From Candidatus Brocadia sp. (GTDB lineage Bacteria; Planctomycetota; Brocadiia; Brocadiales; Brocadiaceae), in contig SOEU01000012.1 of the NCBI GenBank assembly GCA_021646415.1, positions 47,493-111,492 of the forward strand: a stretch of DNA of 64,000 bases, read 5' to 3'. Shown here one piece after another: positions 1 through 9,690 of this stretch; the first letter of the stretch is position 1, and every line of letters starts with the position of its first letter. The position numbers and the translations under genes are program-made. The notes beneath the pieces were generated by a model. The model did no database searches and was not told where the DNA came from. It saw nothing but the letters and a program-made list of their open reading frames with translations.

Positions 1-66
1 CGTGAATTTGCGTTAAAAGATCAATCAAACAATCTCGCGACTCTTTTCTCTCAACTTACTCCCTGG

Positions 67-552
67 TTATATTTGTGGTATCGGTGGAAGTTCCTGACCA
101 TCATACCCGTATCCTCCTCGCACACACCATACATAATGGAGGCTGTCGCTGCTGCCTCTATCGTCGTTACTCACAAAGTCAGCTTGGAAGCTCACGGTTA
201 ATGCGAAATTGGTATTGTTGGCATGGATAGTAGCAGACCAATAGTGGTCTAACTGCACATTTGTAAAGGGATGGCCGCCTGGCAAGAACAAGGCAGGAAA
301 AGTCTGTGTTGGATCCACCAGGCTTGCCAATTCTTCCACCGTAGGCAGTCGCCATCCTTTACGACCACCCACCGTTTTTCGATAGGCATATAAAATAGCA
401 TCAGCCCAAGTTCTCCGTGTTGTATCCGGAGATTTCTCCCAGACGAGTCCTGTCTCCTTGTCATATATGGCCTCATCATCCAATACCAATACAAACCGGC
501 TAGCGGCATCAAGCTTCTCACTCCAGTTGGGTGGTTTGAGCATCTCTTTCAT
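67..552 (-). CDS. DUF1566 (Lcl C-terminal-like) domain protein
   Basis: A 161-residue protein that is almost entirely one DUF1566 domain. The family signature is visible in order: LVWEK near residue 36, WRLPT (67-71) followed by VEEL, YWSAT (104-108) and the closing VWCVRGG (141-147). No signal peptide or membrane segment is visible. The family shares the C-type-lectin/formylglycine-generating-enzyme-like fold and is common in planctomycetes and proteobacteria, often in multiple copies. No biochemical role is established, so none is assigned. It is transcribed in the same direction as the Cache protein at 649-2424 but separated from it, so an operon is uncertain. Confidence 0.8.
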   Translation of the reverse strand: MKEMLKPPNWSEKLDAASRFVLVLDDEAIYDKETGLVWEKSPDTTRRTWADAILYAYRKTVGGRKGWRLPTVEELASLVDPTQTFPALFLPGGHPFTNVQLDHYWSATIHANNTNFALTVSFQADFVSNDDRGSSDSLHYVWCVRGGYGYDGQELPPIPQI

Positions 553-648
553 AAAATGAACTAAAATTTAAAAATTTGGCCCCTCTGCCGTTATACAACG
601 AATATTCAGAAACCATTTTCATTAAGTTTTGAATTCCTTATCATGAAC

Positions 649-2424
649 TTAGAAATACTGCTTTATACCCCAGAAGGCGGAACTCTTGCGGAATGCCTCG
701 TCAAGATCGATCTCGACAATCATCCCCCATTCGTATTCCGGAATCCAGCACCAGCTCCCCAATACTGGTACCCCCCGATAGTCGGGATATCCTGTATCAT
801 CGTACCCCTCAACCCCGCCCAGACATTCGGCAATCCCCTTTGTCAACCTTCCTGTCTCCGGGTTAATTCCTTTGAGTTCCAGAGATGTTCTGTCTTTTAT
901 CATGCCATTGCGTTTAAGCTCAATGACAAACCGGGACTCTGTAATAAAAACCCCATCTGAATTAACAAGATACATCTCGCCACTTTCACCGATCTCAGCA
1001 CTCTGCATGAGTTTGTTCAACTCCATGGTGTCGATCCGAAGAACCACGACACCTGCAAACGCCCCGGTGCTATCTTTGACTACAACAGAAACAAACAGGG
1101 TAGGCACATTGCGCTCAACCTTGCCAAACTCATTTAAGATTGGTGTGGCTGATGGCACTACATCACTGACAAAAACATCGCGCTTTTTTGCCTCGGAAAA
1201 AAAGTCTTCCTTAGAAATATCCATATTCACCAGGTTTTTTTCAGTGGATAGCTTTATAATTCCAGCAGAATCACAAATAAATATCCCTTTATATCCATAC
1301 TCATCTCTGATAAACTCCAGATAATTCAAGGCATTCACAAACTCATCTACCGTTACTACGCCTTTTGTGTAAGGAAGTGTCTGAGGCTTTTTGGCAATTG
1401 CCCTGGCATTATTCTTGTGTCCTTCCATACACATCTTTACCAGGCTGACTTGACGATGCATAAGACCGCGCAGATTTTTAATGGTGGTATCCTGAAAAAA
1501 TTTACGGACCTCGTTGCATGCCTCATCGATGTCAATTTCGGAAATAATACCCCAATTCAGATACGGCAGCCACATCCAGTAACCTATCACACTAGTACCT
1601 CGATAGTCGAGGTAGCCCGTATCATCATATCCTTCCATTCCTTTCAGACATTGCTGAACCGCCAAAGTCAGGTTTCCCGTTTTGGGATTTACTACCTTCA
1701 ACTCTAAGGGCGCCCTCTTTTTTATAAGACCGACTTCCTTAAGTTCGGCTGTAAACCTGGAGTCGGTTAACATGTGCCCGTCTTTGTTAATTAAATAAAT
1801 CTCCCCTGTTTCAGTAGCTTTCATTGGCATAATCAGTTTTATGAGTTCATTCAAATCGAGCCTATAGACCAGGACCCCCAGGACCTCCATTTTTTCATTA
1901 GTAACCTGGGTTGCTACAAACATCGTGGGTAACCCCAACTCCGGCTCACCAAATTCATCTTCAATAGGTACTGTAGAAGGCACAATATCGGAAAAAAACG
2001 TTTTCCCCTTCATTGTCTCCTGAAAATATTGTGCAGAGGATACGTCTTTCCCGATATTATTTTTATCCGTTGAAAGAATAATCGTACCCGTAGGATTTGC
2101 AATAAAGACTTCCTTGTAATGATATATATTTTTTATAAAAGTGATATATTCAATGGATTTAGATAAATCCGGCTCCTTAATTTCCCGAACTGCCGCACTA
2201 CGGTCAATCGGTAAATTATAGGCAGTAACCCTTATATCTTTCTTTCTTGCATCAACCCATGCCGTAATAATATCCGCCTGCTTTCGTGTAATGCCCTGCA
2301 GATCCCTCACGATACCTTCCCTAATAATACTCAGGGTATCAGAAAAGTTCATTTTAACTACAAACAGAGACAATAAGGAAAATGAAACAAATGCTGTTAT
2401 GGTAGATTTGGTTGTTTTAAACAT
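649..2424 (-). CDS. Membrane-anchored protein with two tandem Cache sensor domains, no output domain
   Basis: A 591-residue protein with one N-terminal hydrophobic segment (about residues 8-25), then two homologous extracytoplasmic units of about 280 residues each. Each unit has the dCache pattern: a helical start, an FI.N..G.I.LST stretch, DVSS/DISKEDFF, VPSTVPI/VPSATPI, GEIYLINKDG/GEMYLVNSDG, and a closing YLDYRGTSVIG/YPDYRGVPVLG plus WG.I.EID. The protein stops right after the second unit. There is no second membrane helix, HAMP, kinase, cyclase or methyl-accepting domain. It is closely related to the protein at 4071-5285, which shares the YRGV.VLG.W and EID endings. It may be a ligand-binding protein that works with a separate partner, or a degenerate receptor. 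The ligand cannot be read from sequence. Confidence 0.8.
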   Translation of the reverse strand: MFKTTKSTITAFVSFSLLSLFVVKMNFSDTLSIIREGIVRDLQGITRKQADIITAWVDARKKDIRVTAYNLPIDRSAAVREIKEPDLSKSIEYITFIKNIYHYKEVFIANPTGTIILSTDKNNIGKDVSSAQYFQETMKGKTFFSDIVPSTVPIEDEFGEPELGLPTMFVATQVTNEKMEVLGVLVYRLDLNELIKLIMPMKATETGEIYLINKDGHMLTDSRFTAELKEVGLIKKRAPLELKVVNPKTGNLTLAVQQCLKGMEGYDDTGYLDYRGTSVIGYWMWLPYLNWGIISEIDIDEACNEVRKFFQDTTIKNLRGLMHRQVSLVKMCMEGHKNNARAIAKKPQTLPYTKGVVTVDEFVNALNYLEFIRDEYGYKGIFICDSAGIIKLSTEKNLVNMDISKEDFFSEAKKRDVFVSDVVPSATPILNEFGKVERNVPTLFVSVVVKDSTGAFAGVVVLRIDTMELNKLMQSAEIGESGEMYLVNSDGVFITESRFVIELKRNGMIKDRTSLELKGINPETGRLTKGIAECLGGVEGYDDTGYPDYRGVPVLGSWCWIPEYEWGMIVEIDLDEAFRKSSAFWGIKQYF

Positions 2425-2683
2425 TGCCTTTCCTCCTTACGAAAAAAGAGTATTTATAGCATCGTTACTAAGAGAAATATAACAACCAACAATAATTATG
2501 ATGTGTGAGAACTCTATAATTCCAAGTTCCTTTCAACCAAATTTGGAAGGAGACTGCAATTTTCCAGCCTGTCGTTCGAGGGATTTATTATTCAGAAGTA
2601 TTATATCTTGTTTTTCATAATTTTCAAATTAGTTAAGGAATTTAGTATAAATAAACTAATTGAAGATGCGAAATCACCTTCTT

Positions 2684-4024
2684 TCACTGTTTGCGCTCTC
2701 TCTTATAAAGTGCAAGCCGCTCTTTGATCACTTTATCAAATCCGTTGTCCGTTGGTTTGTAGTATTCCCTGCCACGAAGTTCATCTGGCAGATAAGCCTG
2801 TTCTACGTATCCTCCAAAACTATGAGGGTACTTGTAACCCATCCCATAACCAAGGTCTTTCATCAACTTCGTGGGAGCATTACGGATATGAAAGGGTACT
2901 GCCAAGGCACCTTTCTCTTTCACATCTCTCAATGCCCCGAAATAGGCCATGTAGGAGGCATTGCTCTTGGGTGCACACGCAAGATAGGTCACGCACTGAG
3001 CCAAAGGTATCCATCCCTCCGGCAATCCCACAAAATGAAAGGCATCCTTGGTTGCCACGGCCAACTGAAGAGCTGCAGGGTCTGCATTTCCAATATCCTC
3101 TGAAGCAAATATAATCATACGGCGGGCAATAAAGAGCGGATCCTCCCCGGCATCAAGCATCCGCGCCAGCCAATAAAGTGCTGCATCAGGGTCGCTCCCC
3201 CGCATAGATTTAATGAAGGCAGAAATTACGTTATAATGTTCTTCTCCACCTTTATCGTAGAGGAGTGCTTTCCTTTGCATGGCTTCCTGGGCAATTTCTA
3301 CCGTTACAATCCTTTTTCCCTCCTGGTTGGGTTTTACCAGCATAACAGATGCCTCAAGGGTATTTAATGCCACACGTGCATCTCCGTGAGAAAAATCTGC
3401 AATAAAAGCAAAGGCATCATTATGAATTTCCACATTCAAACATCCAAGACCTCGCTCCTTATCCCGTACGGCATTTGTCATAATGGTCTTGATATGGTCT
3501 TCAGTAAGTTGTTCCAGCACCAACACCTTGCAGCGTGATAAGAGGGGGGCATTGACCTCGAAGGAAGGATTTTCTGTTGTAGCACCAATTAAGGTAATAG
3601 TGCCATCCTCTACCTGATGCAGGAATGCATCCTGCTGGGCCTTGTTGAACCGGTGAATCTCATCCACGAAGAGGATAGTTTTTTTGCTGTAATATTTTAG
3701 TTGATTCCTGGCATCTTCAATAACCTCACGAATATCCTTGACCCCCGATAATACCGCCGAAAAGGCGACAAAATGGGCATCAGTTGCCTGGGCGACAATT
3801 GAAGCCAGCGTTGTCTTCCCGACCCCCGGAGGTCCCCAGAAGATCAAAGAGATCAATTCCTTATTGTCCACCAATCTCCGCAGTATTTTATTGGGCCCAA
3901 CGAGGTGCTCCTGACCCACGAACTCCTCCAAACTTCGTGGTCTGATACGATCGGCCAGTGGTGGCTTTTTTATCATATTTGCCCTTGCATCAAACAAATC
4001 TCTTTGTGTTTTTTTTACTGTCAC
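2684..4024 (-). CDS. rarA: Replication-associated recombination protein RarA (MgsA/WRNIP1 family AAA ATPase)
   Basis: A 446-residue AAA+ ATPase acting at stalled replication forks. Visible motifs are the N-terminal PLADRIRPRSLEEFVGQEH, Walker A GPPGVGKTT (64-72), Walker B ILFVDEIHRF (117-126), the sensor-1 region IGATTENPSF, and the C-terminal clamp-loader-like tetramerisation part with SMRGSDPDAALYWLARML. Length is normal for the family. The start is a GTG preceded by GGGAG at a good distance. The gene lies alone between two Cache-domain sensor genes, so it is probably transcribed separately. Confidence 0.95.
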   Translation of the reverse strand: MTVKKTQRDLFDARANMIKKPPLADRIRPRSLEEFVGQEHLVGPNKILRRLVDNKELISLIFWGPPGVGKTTLASIVAQATDAHFVAFSAVLSGVKDIREVIEDARNQLKYYSKKTILFVDEIHRFNKAQQDAFLHQVEDGTITLIGATTENPSFEVNAPLLSRCKVLVLEQLTEDHIKTIMTNAVRDKERGLGCLNVEIHNDAFAFIADFSHGDARVALNTLEASVMLVKPNQEGKRIVTVEIAQEAMQRKALLYDKGGEEHYNVISAFIKSMRGSDPDAALYWLARMLDAGEDPLFIARRMIIFASEDIGNADPAALQLAVATKDAFHFVGLPEGWIPLAQCVTYLACAPKSNASYMAYFGALRDVKEKGALAVPFHIRNAPTKLMKDLGYGMGYKYPHSFGGYVEQAYLPDELRGREYYKPTDNGFDKVIKERLALYKRERKQ

Positions 4025-4070
4025 CTAAACTCCCTTTATAACCTAAATTTTTTCAATGTAATCTGTGGTT

Positions 4071-5285
4071 TCACATGCCCTTTTCATCGGTCTGAGACTT
4101 TATCATTTGAGACCTTGCCTCCAGAGTCTCTGCCATCTTATTTATAGCGCCTGCAAGCTCACCAATCTCATCACTTGATGTGTAAGAGACCCTCGTTTTG
4201 TAACTGCCATTGGCAATTGTTTTTGCTGTTTCTATAATGTGATAAATCGGTGCAGAAATTTTTTTGCTCAAAAAAAAGGATACAATAATAACTCCCATTG
4301 CAACCATCCCGAAGATGAGCAAGACATAATTTCGTAATTCGTAAAGGTTCCCGTAGCCTTCATTGACATCAATCTCGGCAATCACGCCCCATCCGTAATC
4401 TGGCATCCATTTCCAGAATCCCAATACAGTTACGCCCCGGTAATCGGTATAGCCATTGGCATCAAACCCTTCCGAACCTTTCAGGCATTCACGAACTCCC
4501 CTGGTTAAATTATTTGTGCCTGAATCGGTAACTTTCAATTCCAGGGCAGACCGCTTTTTTATTCGCTGCCTGCTCTTCAAGTCTTCAGTAAACCGGGACT
4601 CCGTCAGCATGTATCCATGTCCGTCAATCAAATAGGTTTCCCCTGTTACCCCAATATGGACATTTTGCATCATCTTGTTGATCCCGGAGGCGCCTATTCT
4701 GAGTGTCACCGTTCCCACAACAGAATTCGACTTATCCTTTATTGGCGCAGAAACCAGCATGGTGGGCACACCGACTTCGGATATACCGGCCTCATTTTCA
4801 ACAGGAACATCAGAAGGTACGATGCTCGAAGTAAATAGGGCTCCATTCATAGCAGACCGAAAATAGTCCTTTGTTGAAATATTTACGCCCACCAGTCCCT
4901 TTCTGGATGCAATCCTTACAACACCTTTATGATCTGCAATAAATACCTCTTTCCCTCCGTACTCCTTCCATAGATAATCAAAGTATTTGATTGTATCCAG
5001 ATATTTGAATAATTCCGCATGTTCAGTGTTTTCCGTAGTAAACGATTGGAGTGCAATAAGGACAAAGGGATTATTTGCGATGAACTGAGCATCAGCCGTA
5101 CGCTCTTCCATCCATTTGGCAATCAGTTCTGTCTGTTTTTGTACCGCCCCTTCCAGGTTTTTGATAATTTCATCTTGTAAGGCATGAAAGGTAATGGGGT
5201 AAACTACCAATCGCATGACAAGCAAAGGAAGAAACGTTAAGACCAGAAAAAAAATACTCAGTTTACTCTTTGTAGGCTTGAACAT
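4071..5285 (-). CDS. dCache-HAMP membrane receptor lacking an output domain
   Basis: A 404-residue protein. A hydrophobic segment (about residues 10-30) is followed by a double-Cache extracytoplasmic domain (about 40-300, with STKDYFRSA, VPSDVPVENEAG, GETYLIDGHGYMLTESRF and DYRGVTVLGFWKW), a second membrane helix (about 310-332, VLLIFGMVAMGVIIVSFFL) and a HAMP domain (about 333-390, SAPIYHIIETAKTIANG...DEIGELAGAINKMAETL). Translation stops about 13 residues after HAMP, where a chemoreceptor, kinase or cyclase domain would normally begin. It is either a receptor that lost its output domain or an adaptor-like sensor. It is paralogous to the protein at 649-2424. Confidence 0.85.
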   Translation of the reverse strand: MFKPTKSKLSIFFLVLTFLPLLVMRLVVYPITFHALQDEIIKNLEGAVQKQTELIAKWMEERTADAQFIANNPFVLIALQSFTTENTEHAELFKYLDTIKYFDYLWKEYGGKEVFIADHKGVVRIASRKGLVGVNISTKDYFRSAMNGALFTSSIVPSDVPVENEAGISEVGVPTMLVSAPIKDKSNSVVGTVTLRIGASGINKMMQNVHIGVTGETYLIDGHGYMLTESRFTEDLKSRQRIKKRSALELKVTDSGTNNLTRGVRECLKGSEGFDANGYTDYRGVTVLGFWKWMPDYGWGVIAEIDVNEGYGNLYELRNYVLLIFGMVAMGVIIVSFFLSKKISAPIYHIIETAKTIANGSYKTRVSYTSSDEIGELAGAINKMAETLEARSQMIKSQTDEKGM

Positions 5286-5364
5286 GTTTATTCATGGTAA
5301 TATTGTAAAAATAGCAAGTATTGCCATCACTCTGTCAAAAATAGTACCTCGCCTTGCCAGCCAT

Positions 5365-6015
5365 TTATTTATTTTTTGGCACCTTTTCCCAATCGGCCAG
5401 AAATCGCTTAACACCATCATCCGTTAATGGATGCTGAACAAGCAAATCAAACACATTAAAAGGAATGGTGGCAACATCGGCCCCCATCAAAGCTGCATCA
5501 CGTACATGAACGGGATTACGAATGCTGGCGACAATAATTTCCGTTTGAAAACCATAGTTGTCATATATAGTACGAATATCCTGGATCAGATCCATACCTA
5601 CCTGCCCCCTGTCGTCTAATCTCCCGACAAAGGGACTCACATAGGTACCACCCGCTTTTGCTGCCAAAAGGGCCTGATTCGAGGAAAAACAGAGTGTCAC
5701 GTTGGTTTTAATGCCTTCTTCCGCTAATCTTTTTACTGCTTTTAAACCGTTTTTTATTAACGGAATTTTGACCACAATATTGTCGGCAATCTTTGCCAAT
5801 TCTCTTGCCTCCTTAAGCATACCTTCTGTATCAAGACCCACCACCTCTGCGCTAACAGGGCCTTCCACAATAGAGCATATCTCCTCAATCGTTTCACGAA
5901 AAGGGCGTCCGGTCTTGGCTACCAAAGATGGGTTTGTTGTTACCCCATCCAATATGCCCAAACTGTGCGCTTCTCTGATTTCTTTTACATCTGCCGTATC
6001 AATAAAAAACTTCAT
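5365..6015 (-). CDS. tal: Transaldolase (TalC/FSA-like, short type)
   Basis: A 216-residue TIM-barrel aldolase of the short transaldolase/fructose-6-phosphate aldolase family. The N-terminus [16 protein letters not shown], the loop [11 protein letters not shown] (24-34), the Schiff-base lysine K83 in NIVVKIPL and the [19 protein letters not shown] and SPFVGRLDD motifs are all present. In cells it moves dihydroxyacetone units in the non-oxidative pentose phosphate pathway. Sequence alone does not separate true transaldolase from F6P aldolase. The ATG is preceded by AAAGGAA. Neighbours are not pathway-related. Confidence 0.93.
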   Translation of the reverse strand: MKFFIDTADVKEIREAHSLGILDGVTTNPSLVAKTGRPFRETIEEICSIVEGPVSAEVVGLDTEGMLKEARELAKIADNIVVKIPLIKNGLKAVKRLAEEGIKTNVTLCFSSNQALLAAKAGGTYVSPFVGRLDDRGQVGMDLIQDIRTIYDNYGFQTEIIVASIRNPVHVRDAALMGADVATIPFNVFDLLVQHPLTDDGVKRFLADWEKVPKNK

Positions 6016-6117
6016 TTTATTTCCTTTCTTAAAAGTTCAAAATTTTCACCTTCAAAATCAGATTCTTTTATCATATCCTCTGCCAGTTTACAAGACTTGA
6101 TAAATCTATTTCACTAT

Positions 6118-7110
6118 TTACGTACATAGTTTATACACGAGCAGTTCCAGTAACATTCTCGTACCAAAAGAACTCGTTTTGCTCTTCACATCAGTTTCTA
6201 ACAAAAGCGCATGATTTTTCATGAGATTTTCTTCAGTATATAGTTTGACCTGTTCAAAAAACCGTTTTGCAAAGAATGGTATTATCTGTAACTCCGATGC
6301 GATTTTTTGTTCATTTCCACCCTGCTGCAACATCTGCTTTGCCCTCCACAGTCGTTTTATTTGCCATGCCAACAGACTAATAATCCTTACCGAATCTTCT
6401 CCATGCGCCAGCATTTGGCTGAGGATTTTTAGCGCCAATGTCACATTCCTTTGCGCAACGGCATCGGTCAGTTCAAATACGGTACGATTCCTGTCCACAC
6501 CCACAAGGGCATCTACGTCCCTTTCGTCAATAGTAACCTTTTCACCCAGGTAAATGGATAACTTTTCAAGGTGTTTATCCAGGATCGCTAAATTGTTCCC
6601 CACATCATCAACCAGTCTCAGCGCTGCCTTTGCAGTGATGTCTTTTTTGTAAAGCTTCGTATGAGTATGCACCCAATTTGGCAAGAGATGATCCTTTAGC
6701 CTTTTACACTCAACCGATACACCCACCTTATCAACAAGGGATGCCAATTTCGTTCGCTTATCCCATTTATCACAGACAAGAACCAGATTGGCATGACTTG
6801 CGGGTGCCAGTAAATATTTTTCAAGTGTTTCTCTATTCTTATCAACAAAATCATCTGCCTCTTCTACAATCACCAATTTGTGCTTGCCCGAAAAAAGCGA
6901 CAAAGTCCTTAATTCATCAAATATAACGCCCCCGGAAATTTCATCGCCATCAAATTCAACCAACGCCATACCAGGATCGCTATCTTTAAATGAATTAGCC
7001 TTTACTGCTGAAAGCGCTTCATGGATAAAAAATTCTTCATCTCCATAAAATATATACACGGGAAAGGTCTTATCCTTATTCATTAAGGCCTTAAACTGGT
7101 AAACATCCAT
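6118..7110 (-). CDS. holA: DNA polymerase III delta subunit
   Basis: A 330-residue clamp-loader delta subunit. It has the typical start MDVYQFKALMNKDKTFPVYIFYGDEEFFI, a degenerate AAA+ domain without a functional P-loop, and the helical collar region with RTVFELTDAVAQRN and the YKLCT end. It opens the beta clamp within the gamma complex. Its ATG shares one base with the stop codon of cobU (TAATG), so the two genes are translationally coupled in one minus-strand unit even though their functions are unrelated. Confidence 0.9.
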   Translation of the reverse strand: MDVYQFKALMNKDKTFPVYIFYGDEEFFIHEALSAVKANSFKDSDPGMALVEFDGDEISGGVIFDELRTLSLFSGKHKLVIVEEADDFVDKNRETLEKYLLAPASHANLVLVCDKWDKRTKLASLVDKVGVSVECKRLKDHLLPNWVHTHTKLYKKDITAKAALRLVDDVGNNLAILDKHLEKLSIYLGEKVTIDERDVDALVGVDRNRTVFELTDAVAQRNVTLALKILSQMLAHGEDSVRIISLLAWQIKRLWRAKQMLQQGGNEQKIASELQIIPFFAKRFFEQVKLYTEENLMKNHALLLETDVKSKTSSFGTRMLLELLVYKLCT

Positions 7111-7724
7111 TACTTTATCCTCTGGGCAATACCTGCCACTATGAAGTACACTTCGTCAGCCTCTTCCGCCAGGGTCTGGTTCGCAAAACCAGCAATATCC
7201 CGAAAAACACGGGACAAGGCATTGTCAGGCACAATACCCAGTCCAACTTCATTCGATATGATAATAACATCTGACCTCGATTCACGACACACACGGCTGA
7301 GTTTACTGATCTCAGCAAGGATTTGCACCTGCTTCTGTTTTGAATTTTCCTCAGGCGCGGCCAAAAGATTCATCATTTTTGTCATTTCACCAGAAGATAC
7401 CGCCCCATGTCCCTTCGTTTGCAAAGGAAGAGATTCTTCATACAAAAGCAGATTCGTAATATAGAGGGTAATACAATCAATAAAAATAAGACCCGCCTTG
7501 CCATTTAAATCCGCCACAACCCTGTCCACATGATACGGAGACTCAATGGTCTTCCAGTTAAAGGGACGTCTGGCACGATGAGCCCGAATCCGTTCCCGCA
7601 TCTCATCGTCCTTAACCTCAGCTGTAGCTATATAAACCACATCATTATACTTTTTGGCAAGTTCTTCTGCAAAGGCAGATTTGCCGCTTCGTGCACCACC
7701 AAGGACAAAGGTTATTTTAGCCAT
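7110..7724 (-). CDS. cobU: Adenosylcobinamide kinase / adenosylcobinamide-phosphate guanylyltransferase
   Basis: A 204-residue bifunctional CobU/CobP enzyme of the late cobalamin pathway. It phosphorylates adenosylcobinamide and transfers GMP to it. It shows P-loop GGARSGKS (9-16), FIDCITLYITNLL, and IIISNEVGLGIVPDNALSRVFRDIAG, the signature that includes the guanylylation region. It lies directly upstream of holA with a one-base overlap and downstream of cobS, which makes the next-step enzyme, so a cobS-cobU-holA unit is likely. A GC-rich imperfect hairpin lies between cobS and cobU. Confidence 0.93.
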   Translation of the reverse strand: MAKITFVLGGARSGKSAFAEELAKKYNDVVYIATAEVKDDEMRERIRAHRARRPFNWKTIESPYHVDRVVADLNGKAGLIFIDCITLYITNLLLYEESLPLQTKGHGAVSSGEMTKMMNLLAAPEENSKQKQVQILAEISKLSRVCRESRSDVIIISNEVGLGIVPDNALSRVFRDIAGFANQTLAEEADEVYFIVAGIAQRIK

Positions 7725-7805
7725 TTTAATAAAATGTAATCATTTTGTCACTAAGGACCAGTCATAAAACACAACCATTTCTAAGTACTCTCTAGCATTT
7801 TAAGT

Positions 7806-7850
7806 TGGCGGTAGGCAGTAGGCAGTCGCCAACTGCTTACTGCCAACTTT
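7806..7850. repeat. Imperfect hairpin between cobS and cobU
   Basis: The segment AGTTGGCGGTAGGCAGTAGG is followed by an inverted partner, CTGCTTACTGCCAACTT. The motif has the look of a dispersed intergenic repeat. It could attenuate transcription from cobS into cobU, but no clean T-run follows on the minus strand. Confidence 0.4.
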
Positions 7851-7893
7851 GTTCACTCAATCTCGTATCTCGAATATCCTTGTCATCCAATAG

Positions 7894-8724
7894 TTACCTA
7901 TTCCATCCGTTGCATACGAAAAGACTTAACAAAAACACCAGTTCTGCGATCTCATTGATGGCACCCAGAGTATCTCCAGTCATACCGCCAATTTTCTTTT
8001 TAATATACCAAATCCAACTAAGAGTGAAAATAATTATTATTGCAAATATCACAAACCCACTTAGGTTGTAAAAAAACCAAAACAGGAATACTGGAAAAAG
8101 CGACACAAAAATTACCTGTTTCCATGTAGTACCACTAGTAATAAAACTTCCTGTACCCGATCCACTTCTGGCATACGAAGACAATCCTGCAGCACAGACC
8201 TGCGCCCATCGTCCCACAACCGGCATTACCATCAACGCAACACATTTATTCACCAAGGCCGGTGAGATAAAACAGGAGACGCATTTTACACTGATATTAA
8301 AGAATAAAGTATTTGCCACCAAGATGTCTCCGATGCTTAGCAAACTAACATATTTGAGCCCGAGGAGGGAAATCAGACCAATGGCTCCAAAGCCACCAAT
8401 ACGGCTATCCTTCATGATTTCCAGACGTTTTTCCTTATTCCAACCACCCCAGATGCCATCACAGGTATCTGCAAGTCCATCGAAATGCAATGCACCGGTT
8501 ATGGCAATAGAAACCAGGATAATTAATGCATCAGCAACAAGGGGAGGAAAGAAAAGATAGAGTGGCAAGTATGTGACAGACAGAAAAACACCTATGCATA
8601 AACCTACAACGGGAAACCAATATACCACATTGCCATGGCTATGTGGTTTTATCCTACCTTCTTTATCAATAGGTATAATGGTCAGAAATTTAAGCGCCCA
8701 TAAAAAGTTGTCCATTTTCTTCAT
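7894..8724 (-). CDS. cobS: Adenosylcobinamide-GDP ribazoletransferase (cobalamin synthase)
   Basis: A 276-residue polytopic membrane protein. It joins adenosylcobinamide-GDP and alpha-ribazole in the last stage of cobalamin assembly. The family signature GALHFDGLADTCDGIWGGWNKEKRLEIMKDSRIGGFGAIGL is evident in two contiguous parts (about residues 98-140), with several hydrophobic helices before and after. The start MKKMDNFLWALKFLTIIPI is typical. It is followed on the same strand by cobU. The divergent permease gene begins about 140 bp upstream. Confidence 0.93.
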   Translation of the reverse strand: MKKMDNFLWALKFLTIIPIDKEGRIKPHSHGNVVYWFPVVGLCIGVFLSVTYLPLYLFFPPLVADALIILVSIAITGALHFDGLADTCDGIWGGWNKEKRLEIMKDSRIGGFGAIGLISLLGLKYVSLLSIGDILVANTLFFNISVKCVSCFISPALVNKCVALMVMPVVGRWAQVCAAGLSSYARSGSGTGSFITSGTTWKQVIFVSLFPVFLFWFFYNLSGFVIFAIIIIFTLSWIWYIKKKIGGMTGDTLGAINEIAELVFLLSLFVCNGWNR

Positions 8725-8865
8725 TTCTTTATTTTGTTCATGTAAATTTGGTATAAACTATTATACTGTAAAAGTTTGTTCTTGTAGCAATTTAAAAAAA
8801 AAACGGATAACCAGGGAAGCAGGAACAAGTTCAACCATTATCCTTAAATAATTCGAAGTACCTCC

Positions 8866-9690
8866 ATGGGTAAATTTGATCAAAAAATGGTGAATCGGGG
8901 ATTTGAGGGCGTCAATTACTTCTTTTCCTTCATCCTTATTGCTTTCATGTTTTTAATCATCGGGTCACTGTTTTTTACGACAACCCCCTCTGCTTTCCTC
9001 CAACAAATTAGTAGCCACGTGATACTTGTCTCCATCGCCGTGACATTCGGTTCCTCTTTTATTGCATCTCTGATAGTTTTTATTTTCAGTGTACCCGCGG
9101 CATATGTGCTTTCACGGAAAAACTTCCCGGGAAAACGTGTCCTGGAGACTGTGGTGGTTGATTTGCCACTGTCATTCCCACCGGGCGTAGATGGCCTGAT
9201 CCTCCTGCTTTTGTTGTCCAAAACGGGCATCCTGGGTAAACTTCTTGGACGGTTTGACATTTCTATCCCTTATACCTTTGCGGCTGTAGTCCTGGCCAAA
9301 CTCTTTGTGAGTATCCCCTTTATGGTCAGCTTTGTCCGTGAGGCGTTTGATCATGTAGACAAAAACATTGAGAACGTGGCATGTACATTAGGTGCGAGTC
9401 CATTTCAGGTATTTTATAAGCTCACGTTCCCTCTCTCTGTTTGGGGAGTTCTGAAAGGACTCATCATGGCCCTTTCAAAGAGTTTGGGAGAGATCGGGGC
9501 TACGTTAATCCTTGCGGGTGGTTTGACATCTTCTACCGGCACCATGTCGGTATTGATCTATTTTGCCACCCAGAAAGGGGAAATGGATAAGGCCATCGCC
9601 CTTGCCATTATCCTTGAGTTTCTGACCTTTATCTTGCTAACGATTATTAAATTATTATTTAAGGAATCTACCCACAAAATCCGTGCATAA
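8866..9690 (+). CDS. modB: Molybdate/tungstate-type ABC transporter permease
   Basis: A 274-residue inner-membrane permease with about six hydrophobic helices. The binding-protein-dependent transport loop EAFDHVDKNIENVACTLGASPFQVF (as two parts, about residues 163-187) and the following FPLSVWGVLKGLIMALSKSLGEIGATLILAGG match the ModB/CysT/WtpB group. The stop overlaps the start of the ATPase gene by 8 nt (GTGCATAA), so the two are co-translated. No periplasmic binding protein gene is adjacent. The substrate oxyanion (molybdate, tungstate or sulfate) is inferred from family resemblance only. Confidence 0.82.
   Translation: MGKFDQKMVNRGFEGVNYFFSFILIAFMFLIIGSLFFTTTPSAFLQQISSHVILVSIAVTFGSSFIASLIVFIFSVPAAYVLSRKNFPGKRVLETVVVDLPLSFPPGVDGLILLLLLSKTGILGKLLGRFDISIPYTFAAVVLAKLFVSIPFMVSFVREAFDHVDKNIENVACTLGASPFQVFYKLTFPLSVWGVLKGLIMALSKSLGEIGATLILAGGLTSSTGTMSVLIYFATQKGEMDKAIALAIILEFLTFILLTIIKLLFKESTHKIRA

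Noticed and set aside
7739..8865. Cobalamin riboswitch looked for near cobS/cobU
   Set aside because: No B12-box or aptamer-like conserved segments were seen in the upstream or intergenic sequences.
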